Shown: in pieces, positions 10,932-21,600 of the stretch
Numbering within the stretch: the stretch's first letter is position 1
Layout: every line of letters begins with the position of its first letter
The notes under the pieces: model-generated
Told to the model about the DNA's origin: nothing
The model's database searches: none
What the model saw: the letters and a program-made list of their open reading frames with translations, nothing else
Assembly: GCA_022478985.1 (NCBI GenBank)
Contig: JAKSZP010007880.1
Span: forward strand, 248,001-312,000
Origin: Massospora cicadina
Taxonomy: Eukaryota > Entomophthoromycota > Entomophthoromycetes > Entomophthorales > Entomophthoraceae
Direction: 5' to 3'
DNA: 64,000 bases
Made by a program: the position numbers and the translations under genes

Positions 10932-11330
10932 CATATCAGTAGTTTTCCCCTTTGTCAACTTTATGGATTATGTTAATTTCACATCCCTAGATGATGTCAT
11001 CCTTGGAAAAGATTTCCTGATAATTTTCAAATAGTTTGAGCACCTCCTCCTGCTTTCTTTCCATCAGATCTATGATTTGCTCTCAGTTGACCAAATAAAT
11101 GATATTATTGGCAGCACCTGCTAACATTCCCATCTTGTAGAGGGTCCCAAAAACATCTATACTTTTTTAATTCTGCCATCAGAGTAAAATGGACAAATGA
11201 GTTGATCTGATTTTTCTCAAGCTTCATCAGTTTTCCGCTCAGATTCACAGGAAAACTCAGATTTCTCCATGGCCTGCCATCATTATTCCAAGAGCCACCC
11301 ATGGCTCTACTCTGGACTTCTTCCATGGAT
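10932..11330 (-). pseudogene. Protease-RT linker and RT start of F
   Basis: Minus reading near 10940-11080 gives QEEVLKLFENYQEIFSKDD then GCEINIIHKVDKGE. This corresponds to the spacer ahead of gypsy RT, where EFSDVF and HxIDTGDA-type wording is found. It continues across E into AEEVVEE and SSPWESPILIV at 4430-4360. Confidence 0.55.
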
Positions 11331-11637
11331 TACCAACTGCTCCATACAGTTGCTCAGGTTTTCTAAAGTCAATCCCATATTGACTATAATCTGAGATCCT
11401 GGTGGCATGGTGTCTGATGTCTTTGTTCATAATGGAATGACCTAATTTTCCAGGATTACCATCAGCATTTCTCTATGCTTTCATCCAGACAATTGGTACC
11501 AGATTGGTAAAATGCATCATTATGAATCAGATTAATAAAATTGTTCTTCCTGGTAAGCAGAGCATCCCCATTCCTTTAGTAAACCAGAGGCATTTTTTGA
11601 CCTAATATGGTCAACATATTATCTTTTAAAGTTGCAT
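11331..11637 (-). other. Eroded pol spacer of F
   Basis: It lies between the protease and the RT linker of F. I see no motif and several stops in each minus frame. It is kept as part of F by position only. Confidence 0.4.
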
Positions 11638-11934
11638 TTAACTCCGTACTTCCTTAAAAAGCTTGTTACCAATTAAAATGTCATATTTTTGGTTGGCCAA
11701 AACTATAGCTGGGGCGGATACCACCAAGGATTTAAATCTGAGTGGCAATACGCTATACACTCCATAGGAGATGGTAGTATCAGACCTGGTGGTCCCATAT
11801 CCTTTCTTATGTTCTAAATTGGGAGAGATTTTAATTTTCTTCACTAACTTGATCAAGACAATATTGATTGTTTCCGCGCTGTCAATAATTTCTTGCACCC
11901 ATACTTGATTGACCATTAAATCTGTGATGTACAC
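11638..11934 (-). pseudogene. Aspartic protease of F
   Basis: A 98-codon stretch reads VQEIIDSAETINIVLIKLVK, then a central part, then PAIVLANQKYDILIGNKLF. The layout copies the gypsy protease, but the active-site triplet is DSA instead of DTG or DSG, so it would not work. The YDILIG block is shared with G (NTYDILIGAQF) and I (NNYDILI), which ties the three families together. Confidence 0.75.
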
Positions 11935-12315
11935 TCAGAATATTGTAAAATATAATATACTGTATATAGCGGCGTTCTTTTCTAAATAAAGAATATGAAT
12001 TATTTGCGCTAACAAATAAGTAAAAGATTCCTTGGACGCACTTAGGGGAGTTGACAGGTTTTCTTCATCCAATATGACCATGGCCAGTTCATCCAGATTC
12101 TCAATGAATTGGATCTTGTCTGGTTTTGCATGCATAAGGGCGATCTACCTCCTTGATTATTTTGGGGTCAATCCCCTTTGCTCCATCTCTGGTTACAGAA
12201 TTGACATCTAGGCTGACCACTTAATAAAGCTGGTCCAGAACATCATCATTGACAAAAAGATTCTGTTGTTCATATCTTGTTAATGATATCAGGAGGAACG
12301 GTTTTAACCACAGCT

Positions 12316-12510
12316 CTAGAATGCTCCACATCTAGGGCGCGGGCCCATTTTCAACTCTTGTTTGGCTTCCTTAGCCTGTACCACATTAATTTGCTCCTTA
12401 GGCTTCTTGCTGAGGCACTGGGCAGCGAAATGTCCCATCCTCCCACACTGGTGACAATACATATCTCTTTTTTCTGTCCGTTTATACCTCTTGGGTTTAT
12501 TTAATAGCAC
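12316..12510 (-). pseudogene. Gag CCHC zinc knuckle of F
   Basis: The motif CHQCGRMGHFAAQC at 12415-12456 is a perfect C-x2-C-x4-H-x4-C knuckle, preceded by basic residues (KPKRYKRTEKRD). It is followed by KKPKEQINVVQAKEAKQE. This is the nucleocapsid part of Gag that binds the element RNA. Confidence 0.85.
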
Positions 12511-13620
12511 TGATCAATTGGGAAATTCCCTAGTTGTTTGGCAAATTTTGTGATATTCTAATTTCTGACTGGGCTAGACTTGTAGCTTCTATCAGGGGCC
12601 TTGAACGAGGCTCCTAAAATCTTCAAGTGATCCACTATTTGCAAGGTTGTTATTTAGGTGACTAGCGCAGAAGCCTTCATTCAATTCAAATTGTGATAGA
12701 GCCAAAGATCCACTTTTAACGCGATCTGCACATTAAAATTGACCAAGACTTTCTATCCAACCAAATAATGTGTTTTTTGGTAGATTCAGTCAGCAAAATT
12801 CGCTAAGGTTTCAACTTTCAGGAATTGGATCCCCATAATTTCTTGCTTTCATTTTGACATATACGAAGGACTTTCAAACTTCTTCATAATTTCATCCTTG
12901 GTATCATAATAGGACCAAATTTCTCCCTCATGATGAGGTAACACCAAATTTTGGCAGTCAGTATCCAAGCAGTTCATGGCTGTCAAAGTTTTTTGTCTAT
13001 TGCCACACCCAAACATAGTCATGTCAAACCGGTGGAATAATGCAGAAGCGTTATTTCAATGAAAGTGGGTAGTTTTGGCGTAGCTTTGATTCTTCCAAAA
13101 TTTCTCTAGCTGCTACTCGCAGCTTGGCTACACAACTGACTAGAAGAGTAATATTGATGTCATCTCCATAGTTGTAGTGAATGCAGTCAGCATATTTCTA
13201 GGAGTTGCTGACTTCCAAACTAGAGTTTGTGGATTATTTTCTTTGGCGTTCACTGCATAGGGTTTTTATTTGCATTTCTGATTCTTCAGTATGTCGACTT
13301 TTTTCACTAGACGTTCCATGTTTAAGCTGAGTGAGTGCAGTAAAGCACAATGTGCTTTGAATTCCGTTTTCAGGAATTAAAGACTTTGTATAATTATCCT
13401 TCTTTCTTTTTCAGAGACGTTATTTTCCAAGTAGCTCACTGCTAAAGTTTAAAACTTATTCTTTCTTTCCTCAATCTTAGTGACTCTCTCCTCTAAGAAG
13501 CACATTCTTTATGATAAGCTAATCAAGATGTTCTCATTGATGGTTTCCAAATACATCAATAGCCTTCTTAATTTGTCCTTACATGACATCATGGATTGTA
13601 TTATCTACTCAACTAATCCC
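12511..13620 (-). pseudogene. N-terminal Gag region of F
   Basis: By position between the LTR and the knuckle this should be capsid and matrix. The minus frames hold short helix-like stretches but no run free of stops beyond about 60 codons. The end near 13605-13636 (AGTGAGCATCAAT on plus) resembles the primer-binding site seen in D, G and I. I cannot point to a start codon. Confidence 0.5.
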
Positions 13621-13636
13621 TGTAGTGAGCATCAAT

Positions 13637-14736
13637 TGTTAAAATATGGCTTTTTTGCTGATCATTTAATAAAGTCAATTGCACATATTTGGTTATGTTC
13701 ACAATTCACATTGCTTGATAGTAAGAGAGATATTTGGGTAAAATAGAATTTAGACTATTATTCGTAGTTGAATATTAACCTAGTTAATTGGTGGTCCAAC
13801 GCTAAACTTGAGATATCCACAAAATACTAATTATGTTGAAATTAGGGAATTCTTAACCAAACTGGCTGACCTTAATCCACTCTCAGATTCAGAGGTTCCT
13901 AGCTTTAGTTCTAGTCATTCTGAGTTGGTGGAGGTCAGTTGTAAAGGTCTGATTCTATGATAAGGATATTTAATCCTTACTATTTATCACACAAAAGAGT
14001 CAACTATTATTGTAATTCAATTATAATCAACTGAAGATGAATAGAACTTATTACTACTACACAATATAGTGTATAATCTCAACAATATCTTGATTATTAC
14101 AAAAAAAACCAAGAATTTTATGAGGAATTCAGTGCCCAAATACAAGGCTGGCACCTCAGGAAGGAAATGGCAACCGTTGCCATTGATTTTCCTTAAAGTC
14201 TCTTCTGGTAATGGTCTTCTCCATTGGGTAGGGATTCCTTTATCAGACATCTCAGAGACCTGAAAATGGAAAGTGCCAGAAAACGCGTCCCTAACGTTTC
14301 AGCTTGATCACAGCAAACCAACCAATTTTTCTAACGGCCTGCTTAGGTAAAGGGACTCTTTACCCATTATAGCAGTTTGTGAAAAAATGATCAATGTTTT
14401 AGTTGCATGTGGCATCACTAGTCTCACAGCTGCTGATTAAATTCCCACTCAGTCAGTGACAAAAAATGACTGATCTTGAGTGCTGCACCTAGTAGAAAAT
14501 CAACCATAAGCTATCAGATGCCTCAATCTCATTAGCAACTCTGCCTGATAAGATCTTAGGCATTTGTACAGATCAATTCTGACAGATCCAAACCTGGCGA
14601 ATTACCCAAAAATATGCGGGCCTTATTAAGTCAAAATCGAAATCAAACAATAAATGATTCATTTGCTAGCTGCCTTATCCCCTAGTGAATCAGCAGTTAA
14701 CCTAGGAAGCTAGAAAGGTGGGCAAAAATACCAACA
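13637..14736 (-). repeat. 5' LTR of F
   Basis: It runs from TGTTAAAATATGG to AATACCAACA, 1100 bases with TG...CA ends. A second copy lies inverted at 16477-17568. Shared blocks include CCACTCTCAG(A/T)TTCAGAGG and CCTGAAAATGGAAA. The two copies are diverged by eye to roughly 70-80 percent, so both are old. Confidence 0.75.
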
Positions 14737-14764
14737 GGCGTACTCAAAATATTTTAAAACATAC

Positions 14765-14839
14765 TGATTGATGCTCGTTGCCCTTATCAGATATCAGGAT
14801 TTTGGAATGATGAGAAAATATCAACCACTTGAATGTCAC
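14765..14839 (+). repeat. 5' LTR of B, first piece
   Basis: ATCAGATATCAGG and AATGATGAGAAAATAT match ATCAGGATATCAG and ATGATGGGAAGAATAT at the start of the 3' LTR (31528 onward). The left edge is uncertain by about 30 bases. Element G starts at 14840. Confidence 0.6.
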
Positions 14840-15587
14840 TGTTTGATTCCTGGTTGGTTTTCTGCTTGCTGGTGCTTTTATACACATGTTTCTAATAATT
14901 CAGCAATAGCAAGGGTATCAAAACCTTTATCTGTTACTACAGAATTTAGTAAACTTTAATACCACTTAAATCATGATATAAAAATTTTAGTAATAGAAGA
15001 GGTTTGAGGGTTATAAGTATTTTTATTATTTGAAAACCTTTTGGTGAAAATAAACCCCAAGTAAACTATCACCTCCTGGTACCTAAAGCAATTTGAGCTA
15101 GAAATGAGAGGTACGAGTAATTCATTAAGGGATGAGCATTGCTTAATTAGATAAAATGCTATTTCAACCTATCAGAGCTCTCAAGTTTCGCCTTGTTTTA
15201 ACTTTACTTCAGATGGTAGGTCAATAATAGGTAAGATGAATCAATGGGGCATTAATTTAATAATTAAGATATTCAAACTGAGGAAAAAATATTTTCACCT
15301 TTTAGGACCTCCTCCAGGTCTAAAGAAGGGGGTGGTCTCTACTTAGAGCTTGAATATATTTGCAGATGAGATGGAAAGGAACCGCAGAATGCCTCCACTA
15401 ATTACGCTATAGGTTTGGCGTAACCCTACTACCTACAATATGGCTATTTGGCTGAGGAGTGGGGGTAGAAGTATTACCCATATTTTAAAGATTCCACTGA
15501 GAAATGATAAGGGTCTTTTGGCCAATTTTATCTATACAAAAACCCAAATCACTCTTTTTACAATATTAAACATGTAATTGTCTGACA
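14840..15587 (-). repeat. 3' LTR of G
   Basis: 748 bases, TGTTTGATTCC to TGTCTGACA. It aligns along its length with 24082-24819: TAATAATTCAGCA, AACCCCAA, CTATCACCTC, ACAATATGGCT. Divergence is high. Confidence 0.82.
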
Positions 15588-15599
15588 TTACCACTCAAG

Positions 15600-15960
15600 A
15601 GTGTTAGGGGAGAGAATAAGGGCGCAAGAACCAGCTATTTGCTTGGTTGGCGGCGACTCCAGAAGCAAGGGATTTGATGATTTACTCATCTCCTCTTTTA
15701 TAAGCGACTATGAAAGATCCTTCCTAGATAGATCCAAGCTTTTCGCTGCTAGGAGTGATCTGATTGTGATAATATAGCACCAAGTCTGACACTTGTAAGG
15801 AAGGAAGGAAGAGAAGGTCAGAGCTCATTGGCTGTTTGGCCCTATTCAATGACAGTTTTTGCCAAAAGGGTAATAGCCTCAGATTGCAGCTAAATTATGT
15901 GTTAGTCCAACTTCTTCATAGCTTTCTTAGGATCACCAGTTCTAGCAGAGAAATATATTT
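15600..15960 (-). pseudogene. Integrase C-terminal domain of G
   Basis: Minus reading gives QVSDLVLYYHNQITPSSEKL, then EGSFIVAYKRGDE. This matches the same region of B (SELVLYYHNS...FWDGSYDIIKRGDE), the GPY/F-type fold after the integrase core. One TGA replaces a Trp before EGSF. No chromodomain follows; the LTR begins about 60 codons later. Confidence 0.7.
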
Positions 15961-16476
15961 GGCTAATAAAGCTGGCACCCCAGGTTTCTCGACCATACAG
16001 AACATGGAAAGGAGACATTTTGAGGATCTGTTGATAACTGATTCTTAGGCCATGAGGGCACTTGGTAAGTATATATTCCAATGAAGAGGCTCTGAATTGG
16101 CCATTTTTCGTAATATAGAGACCAGGGTTCCATAGACTCTTTCCATGGTACCATTTGTAGATTGGTTATAGGGGGCTGAGAAGGGTTGTTGCTCTCCCAT
16201 GGAGGTGGCGAGGATCTTTACCACTCTGGAGGTAAAGTTCTTCCTATTATCACAGATCAGGACTAGGGGGCAACCATGGCGAGTAAAAATACACTGATGG
16301 AGGAAAGTGGCCGTGGCTGTGGAAGTTTGAGAAGGAAGAGTCACAGCTTCAACACTTAGTAAAATGATCTATGCCTGCTAAGATATAATGTTTTCCTCCA
16401 GTAGTCTTGGGTAGAGGACAACCATATCTATGTTTATCATGTGGAAGGGTTGTTGAGGAGTAGTGGTGGGTACTTT
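15961..16476 (-). pseudogene. Integrase catalytic core of G
   Basis: In two frames the core reads ILAGIDHFTKC (first Asp), CPLVLICDNRKNFTS (second Asp) and NQSTNGTMERVYGTL (Glu). The second Asp and the Glu are separated by exactly 35 residues in the open stretch 16344-16045, the DD35E spacing of retroviral-type integrases. Upstream YPPTTPQQPFHMINIDMV marks the start of the core, next to the F-type LTR. Confidence 0.83.
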
Positions 16477-17568
16477 TGTTTTTCACCACCTTTCCAGCTT
16501 CCTAAGGTATCTGCTGGTTCTTTAGGGGGATGAGTCCCATAAGAAAATGAATAAGATGTTAGTTGACTTTGATTTTGGGTTAGTGATGTCCAGGGATTTT
16601 TGGGTGGTTCACTGGGGTTTGATCCTTCAGGATTGATATGTGCAAATGCTTAAGATATCATCAGGTAGAGTTTCCAAAGCAATTACGGAATCCTTTAGTT
16701 GATTTTTAATTAACTATTTCGTGTATCAATTAAGATTAATCAGGTTTCAGACCGATTAATTGGAAATTTAATCTGAGGTTGTGAAGCAAGTGATGCCAGC
16801 TGTACCTAGAAAATAAATGGTTGGTATACAACCTGCTGTAACGAGAAAAGAATCTCATTACCTAAGAAATTCACTAGCCAAATGTGGTTGGTTCGCTGTG
16901 ATCAACGGAAAAGTTAGGGACACGTTTTCTGGTTTTTTCCATTTTCAGGTTTATGGGATAACTGACGAATAAATTCCTAGCTTGATGGAGAATACCATCG
17001 CCAGTATAGATTTTTTAGAGAAATTCAACAGCAACAGCTGCCGTTTCTTGGCTGAGTCTCCAACTGAGGAGTTTGGCCCCAAATTCCCCTATAAATTCCT
17101 TAGATTTTTATTAATAAGAAGATCAGTTCAGATTTTACCATAAATATAATTTAATATCAAGTTCTAATTTATCTTCAGTTATTATTGTTGCAGTCCAATA
17201 ATTGTAGACACTTTTGTATAGATAAAGAGCAAGGATCAGATATTCTTAGATAATAAGCAGACTTTTGAAGTAGATCTCCGCTGACTCAGTGTGACGGGAA
17301 CTAAGGCTAGGAACCTCTGAAACTGAGAGTGGATTAATTTCATCTGGGATAAGGATAGTCTAATTGTCAAAATAACCAGTATTACTAATAGTTCCAAGTT
17401 TGCATTGGAACACCAATTAACTGGGTTTATTTATTCAGCTACGGATAATAGTCCTTATACAATAATCGCCCATATATCTAGTACTATCAAGCAACGCAAG
17501 TTGTGCACATAATCAAACCTATGCAATTAATCTCTGGGAGTGATCGTCAACAAAGCCAGACTTTAACA
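16477..17568 (+). repeat. F-family LTR inside G's integrase
   Basis: It runs TGTTTTTCACC to CTTTAACA, 1092 bases, inverted relative to 13637-14736. It sits between the integrase zinc finger (VLDACLTCKKQS) and core of G, both of which are readable on its flanks, so it is an insertion. No exact five-base duplication is left. There is no internal region, so it is a solo LTR. Confidence 0.7.
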
Positions 17569-17736
17569 ATTGGTACTCTTTCCAGAAGAAGTAGCGTAGC
17601 CACTGGTTCCCAGATTTTAACAGTACTGATACCAGGTCTTGAAGATGGATTGCTTTTTACAGGTCAGACAGGCATCCAGGACCTATAAAAATGGTCTTTA
17701 TGACGCCCTACCAGTAGTAGCACTCTTTAATCCACT
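17569..17736 (-). pseudogene. Integrase zinc finger of G, Cys half
   Basis: Minus reading of the first codons gives W-I-K-E-C-Y-Y-W, then GVIKTIFIG, then VLDACLTCKKQS with the Cys pair. It continues the His half at 20031-20150 after removal of element D. Confidence 0.75.
17732..17736. repeat. Target-site duplication of D, left copy
   Basis: CCACT precedes the TGTCACGAG start of D. The same bases follow D at 20031-20035. Confidence 0.85.
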
Positions 17737-18794
17737 TGTCACGAGATTCAACCATGGGCTCCACTAGTTTACTAGGCGACCAGTATGAAGACTGGTGGCC
17801 CTATGCTGTTTCACCTTTATTGGCATACCAACCCCTATAAGTCCTACGTCCAACCCACCAACTAACCACCAACGGCTTCACCTTTAGCCCAAGGCATCCT
17901 CAGCGTGTGCCCCAGCAAGTCCTGCCCCTTCCTGGGTGGCTCAGGCACTTCCACGCTGAACCACCCTCACAACCCTTCACCAACCCATCTGGGCATGTCC
18001 TTGTGAGTCCATCCCCCTTCTTGGGCGGCTATGGCACCTCCCGCGCTGCACCCCACTAGGATTGGTGGCTATGCAGCTCATCTGCTGGTAGCCAGCTGGC
18101 CAGGTTCCCACCAGTTCTTATAAGGAGGAGTCATGGGAGCTGGCAGCACCAGCCACTCCAGGTGTGATCACCCGCATCTATTGGGGATCTCTATCCAAAC
18201 TTCCCCACTCTAGTTGCACTAAGCTACTTTAAACAAACATGAAAGATGGTCAAACGAGAGATATTTATTAGGAGGGAATTAACGACTATTTATACTACTT
18301 CTAGGGCTACTGCGCCAAGTATCTTTGGCCAATCAACTACTGGAAATTCCATCAGCCTCTTGATTCCAAACCTCTATCAGATTGTAAACTATTCAAAAAT
18401 ACTTCATAGCGATTCCCTCCTGATCTGCTCATCTGTTTGCCAAATATTAAATTAGGTCAATCCATCCTCAGCATAAGTTGCTGGTCAATTGTATATAATT
18501 TGTATATAAATAAGACTTCAAGCATCCTTAGCATGAGTTGCCAATGCTCTGAATTAGATGATAGAACCATTTTGGATGATTTGTAACAGATTGATCAGCT
18601 TTCCGCTCAAATCTCTCACAACAATCTTTGGATGGCTTTTGGCAGCAAACTCAGCTTCCGCCAAAACTAAACTCAATTAAACATATAATCTTAAATAGTA
18701 TCAAACTAGGCGATTAGCTGGCAATTACGCCCAACTAACTGAAACCCCTAATTTGGATACTATTGGAAAGATCCTTCTTTTTAAAATCTTGTCA
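17737..18794 (-). repeat. 3' LTR of D
   Basis: TGTCACGAG to CTTGTCA. Minus strand near 18285 has TATAAATAG, a TATA-box-like string, and AATAAATATCTC about 20 bases later, placed as promoter and polyadenylation signals usually are in LTRs. The open frames in it are shadows. Confidence 0.85.
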
Positions 18795-18972
18795 TTGCCC
18801 TCCACTTAACCAGATGGTATCCTTCAGCGCGACCCACCCCAATGGTGGGTCAAAACCTCTCAGCGCCCTCACAAAGGAGCGCTGGTCTTAACCAATGGCT
18901 TTCGTCACTCTGTAACTAAACCTCCAACTACTTAAGCAGCCCACCAGCAAAGCCCCCTGTAGTGAGAACCAC
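18795..18972 (-). other. Interior of D: stem-loops, no gene
   Basis: 178 bases with no open frame. It holds a perfect 8-bp stem, GACCCACC/GGTGGGTC (18831-18838, 18844-18851), with loop CCAAT. A second 6-bp stem, CAGCGC/GCGCTG, follows (18861-18866, 18879-18884). The left edge is the likely polypurine tract on minus. The right edge has TAGTGAGAACCAC, the inverse of the putative primer-binding site. Such folded leaders often serve RNA packaging; that role here is inference. Confidence 0.6.
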
Positions 18973-20030
18973 TGTTGCGAAATTGACCATGGGCTCCACT
19001 AGTGTGCCAGGCCAACCAGTATGAAGACTGGTGGCTCTTTGCTGTTTCGCCTTCATTGCCATACCAACCCTTTAAGTCCTGCGTCCAACCCACCAACTAA
19101 CCACCAACAGCTTCGCCTTTAGCCCCAGGCGTCCTCGGCGTGTGCCCTGGCAAATCCTTACCCTTCCTGAGTGGCTCAGGCACTTCCACGCTGCCCCACC
19201 CTTGCAACCCTTCACAAACCCATCTGGCATGCCCTGGTGAGTCCATCCCCCTTCTTGGGCGACTATGGCACCTCCCGCGCTGCACCACACTAGGGTTGGT
19301 GGCTATGCAGCTCATCCGCTGGTAGCCATCTGGCCAGGTTCCTGTTGGTTCCTCATAAGGAGGAGGCATGGAAGCTGGCAGCGCTGGCCACTCCAGTGTG
19401 ATCACCTGCGCCTATTGAGGATCTCCTATCCCAACTTCCCTACTCTAGTTGCACTAAGTTACTTCAAACAAACAGGAATGATGGGCAAAGAAGAGATGTT
19501 TATTAAGAGGGAACGAATGACTATTTATACTGCTTCCAGGGCTACTGCGCCCAAGTACTCTTTGGCAAATCAACTACCAGAAATCCCATTGGCCTCTTGA
19601 TTTCAAACCTCTATCAGATTGTAAACTATTCATTCATACTTCATAGCGATCCCACCAGATCTGCTCATCTGATCACTGAATATTAAATAAGTCAATCTAT
19701 CCTCAGCATAAGTCGCTGGTTGATTATATATAAATTTGTATATAAATAAGACTTTGAGCATCCTCAGCATGAGTTGCCAGTGCTCAAATTAGATAATTGA
19801 ACCATTTCAGATGATTTGTAATAGATTCATCAGCTTTCCGCTCAAAACTCCCACAGCGATCTTCAGATGGCATTTTGGCAGCAAACGCAGCTTCCGCTGA
19901 ACCTAAACTCAATTAAACATATAACATTAAATAGTATCAAACTAGGCGATTAGCCGGCAATTACATCTGACTAACCAAAGCCCCTAATTTGGATACTATT
20001 GGAAGGATCCATCTGGTTAAAATCTCGACA
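18973..20030 (-). repeat. 5' LTR of D
   Basis: TGTTGCGAAATTG to AATCTCGACA, the same length as its partner and alike over the full length with scattered differences. CCACT follows. Confidence 0.85.
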
Positions 20031-20150
20031 CCACTCATAGGTTTTTTGTACCCCGCTATGCCCTAGAATAGTATGGACTCCAAGATTACAGGTACTTGCT
20101 CTGACAACCCAAGATAGGGCAGCCAGTTTACCCCTACATTTTTTTATAAT
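20031..20150 (-). pseudogene. Integrase zinc finger of G, His half
   Basis: Minus reading gives GVNWLPYLGLSEQVPV and, in a shifted frame, HTILGHSGVQKTYEW with the H-x3-H pair. Element D cuts right after it. Confidence 0.8.
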
Positions 20151-20660
20151 TTAGCTCTCCACCTTGGTGTTGTGGATGTGCTGAGATAGCATCTTCTGCA
20201 TGGGTTCATCCTCATCAGCCCAAGCATCAGGAGTCATTAGGAGGGCATATAACCTCTCAGCTTCACTATTGTCTAAGTAAAGGAAAGGCAGCCGCGTCAA
20301 CCCAACAACGTTCATGTGGCGAGTTACAGCCTGATGCTCAATTGTAATATTGTAATGCTGGAGCTTCAAGGCCCAACGAGCCAACCATCCTGTGGAAACC
20401 TTCATATTTTGCAACCACTTCAAGGAGGCGCGGTTAGTAACCCTTTTGAATAACGTCCCATATAAGAAAGGGTGATAGTATTTTACAGCGAGAAAGACAG
20501 CAAGGCTTTTCTTCTCAGTGACGCCGTAGTTACATTCAGCTTTTGAGAGCATCTTGCTGAAGTAGGACACGGGATATTGGCCCATGCTCATCCAATTGAG
20601 CCAGAGAGCTCCAACTGTGTAATTGATTGTCATCAATGAGCAACATAAGGGTTTTCCATA
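20151..20660 (-). pseudogene. RNase H of G
   Basis: A 161-codon open stretch reads GQYPVSYFSKMLSKAECNYG, then VTEKKSLAVFLAVKYY with the catalytic Glu, and later WALKLQHYNITIEHQ. The third acidic site (TDHxxL in relatives) reads TNRASL, with Asp changed to Asn. The N-terminal Asp region just upstream (SLMTINYTVGAL) is also degraded. It is the longest open piece of G. Confidence 0.83.
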
Positions 20661-20849
20661 GTCAGGGTAGCGGAGGATTGACTTTTATTGCAATAACTTT
20701 TCAAAGTTTTTACGCGATCTTCTGTTCAGCACCCCAAAGGAAAAAAGTTTTTTTAGACAAGAGGCGGACAAGTGGCTCACTAAGCTGGGCAAATTTGAGT
20801 ATGAAGTGATGTGATACCCCATCATTCCCATAAGCACCTGGATATCTCA

Positions 20850-21600
20850 AAAGGTTTTAGGATGAGACACTTTGGATATAGCTTCAACCATATCTTGGAG
20901 AGAATAAATCCATTCTTATGAGATAGTGTGCTAAGGAAATCCAGCTTCTTTTGGAGAGATGTACGTTTGGAGGGCTTCAGTTTAATTTTAGATTCCAGCG
21001 AGGTTTAAAACTCTTCCTTTAAGTGAGTGAGGCGCTTGATGAAAGTTTTTAAAACTGTTATATCATCAAAGTAGGCAATCACATAACTCAATTTATAATC
21101 CCGTAGAATGTGATACATCATCCTCTGAAAAGTTGCAGGTGCATCGCACAGCCCCTGAGTTAGCTAAATGGGTTGATAAGGCCTTCGCTTCAGATAAGAG
21201 TCTATTTTTCCTGGTCTTGTGGAAAAAGGTTCATTTGTCAATACCCATTATCCAAATCCATATCTGAAAAGAACTTGGATTTAGAGAGTTTGGCCAGAGC
21301 GTCGTTAATATGGGGTAGGATAACTATCGTTTTTGTGAGATTTAGTTTGCAGTAGCCCATAACTTACCAGATGACCTCCATTTTTTCTTAAAATCAGAAA
21401 GGGAGATGACCAAGGTCTTTGGGAAGGCACTAGAAACCCAGCGTTCAGTAACTGTTCAAGCTTCATCCGTATTTGCAGTTCTTCAACTTTTGATTTGCTA
21501 TAGGGTTTTAATAAAATATGACTGGCATCACTAACATCAATGATATGACTCCAACCCTTCATGTGTCCATAGTCAGTATCAGATTTAAAGAAAATGTCGC
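20850..21600 (-). pseudogene. Reverse transcriptase of G
   Basis: The start at 21562-21305 reads HIIDVSDASHILLKPYSKSK, then PWSSPFLILRKNGG. The palm follows with APATFQRMMYHILRDYKL and AYFDDITV, the YFDD motif at 21062-21073. Both active-site aspartates are kept. The part between and the thumb are badly shifted. Confidence 0.8.

Larger units (their letters stand above)
3843..14736 (-). mobile_element. Element F: gypsy relic split by chromovirus E
   Basis: On the minus strand, a 5' LTR (13637-14736), Gag with a CCHC knuckle, protease and the start of RT run down to 10932. RT then resumes at 4481 on the other side of element E and ends at 3843, where LTR fragments cut it off. RNase H, integrase and the 3' LTR are missing from the window. 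F belongs with B, G and I by protease and RT wording. Confidence 0.75.
17737..20030 (-). mobile_element. Element D: non-coding LTR element with 178-bp interior
   Basis: Two direct repeats of 1058 bases each (17737-18794, 18973-20030) surround only 178 bases. CCACT flanks both ends, so the whole unit inserted together. It broke the integrase zinc finger of G between the codons TYE and WIKE. Minus orientation fits best: a purine run, AAGTGGAGGGCAA, precedes one LTR and a primer-site-like GTGGTTCTCACTAC follows the other. It resembles terminal-repeat retrotransposons in miniature in having no genes, though its LTRs are unusually long for that class. Confidence 0.87.

Noticed and set aside
16472..17573. 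Five-base duplication around the F-type LTR in G
   Set aside because: The flanks ACTTT and ATTGG do not match. GGTACTTTT and GGTACTCTTT nearby are similar but not adjacent in the required way.
19097..19600. Open frames of about 100 codons in the D LTRs
   Set aside because: They are not kept between the two LTRs and have no motif; G+C-rich LTR sequence gives chance open frames.
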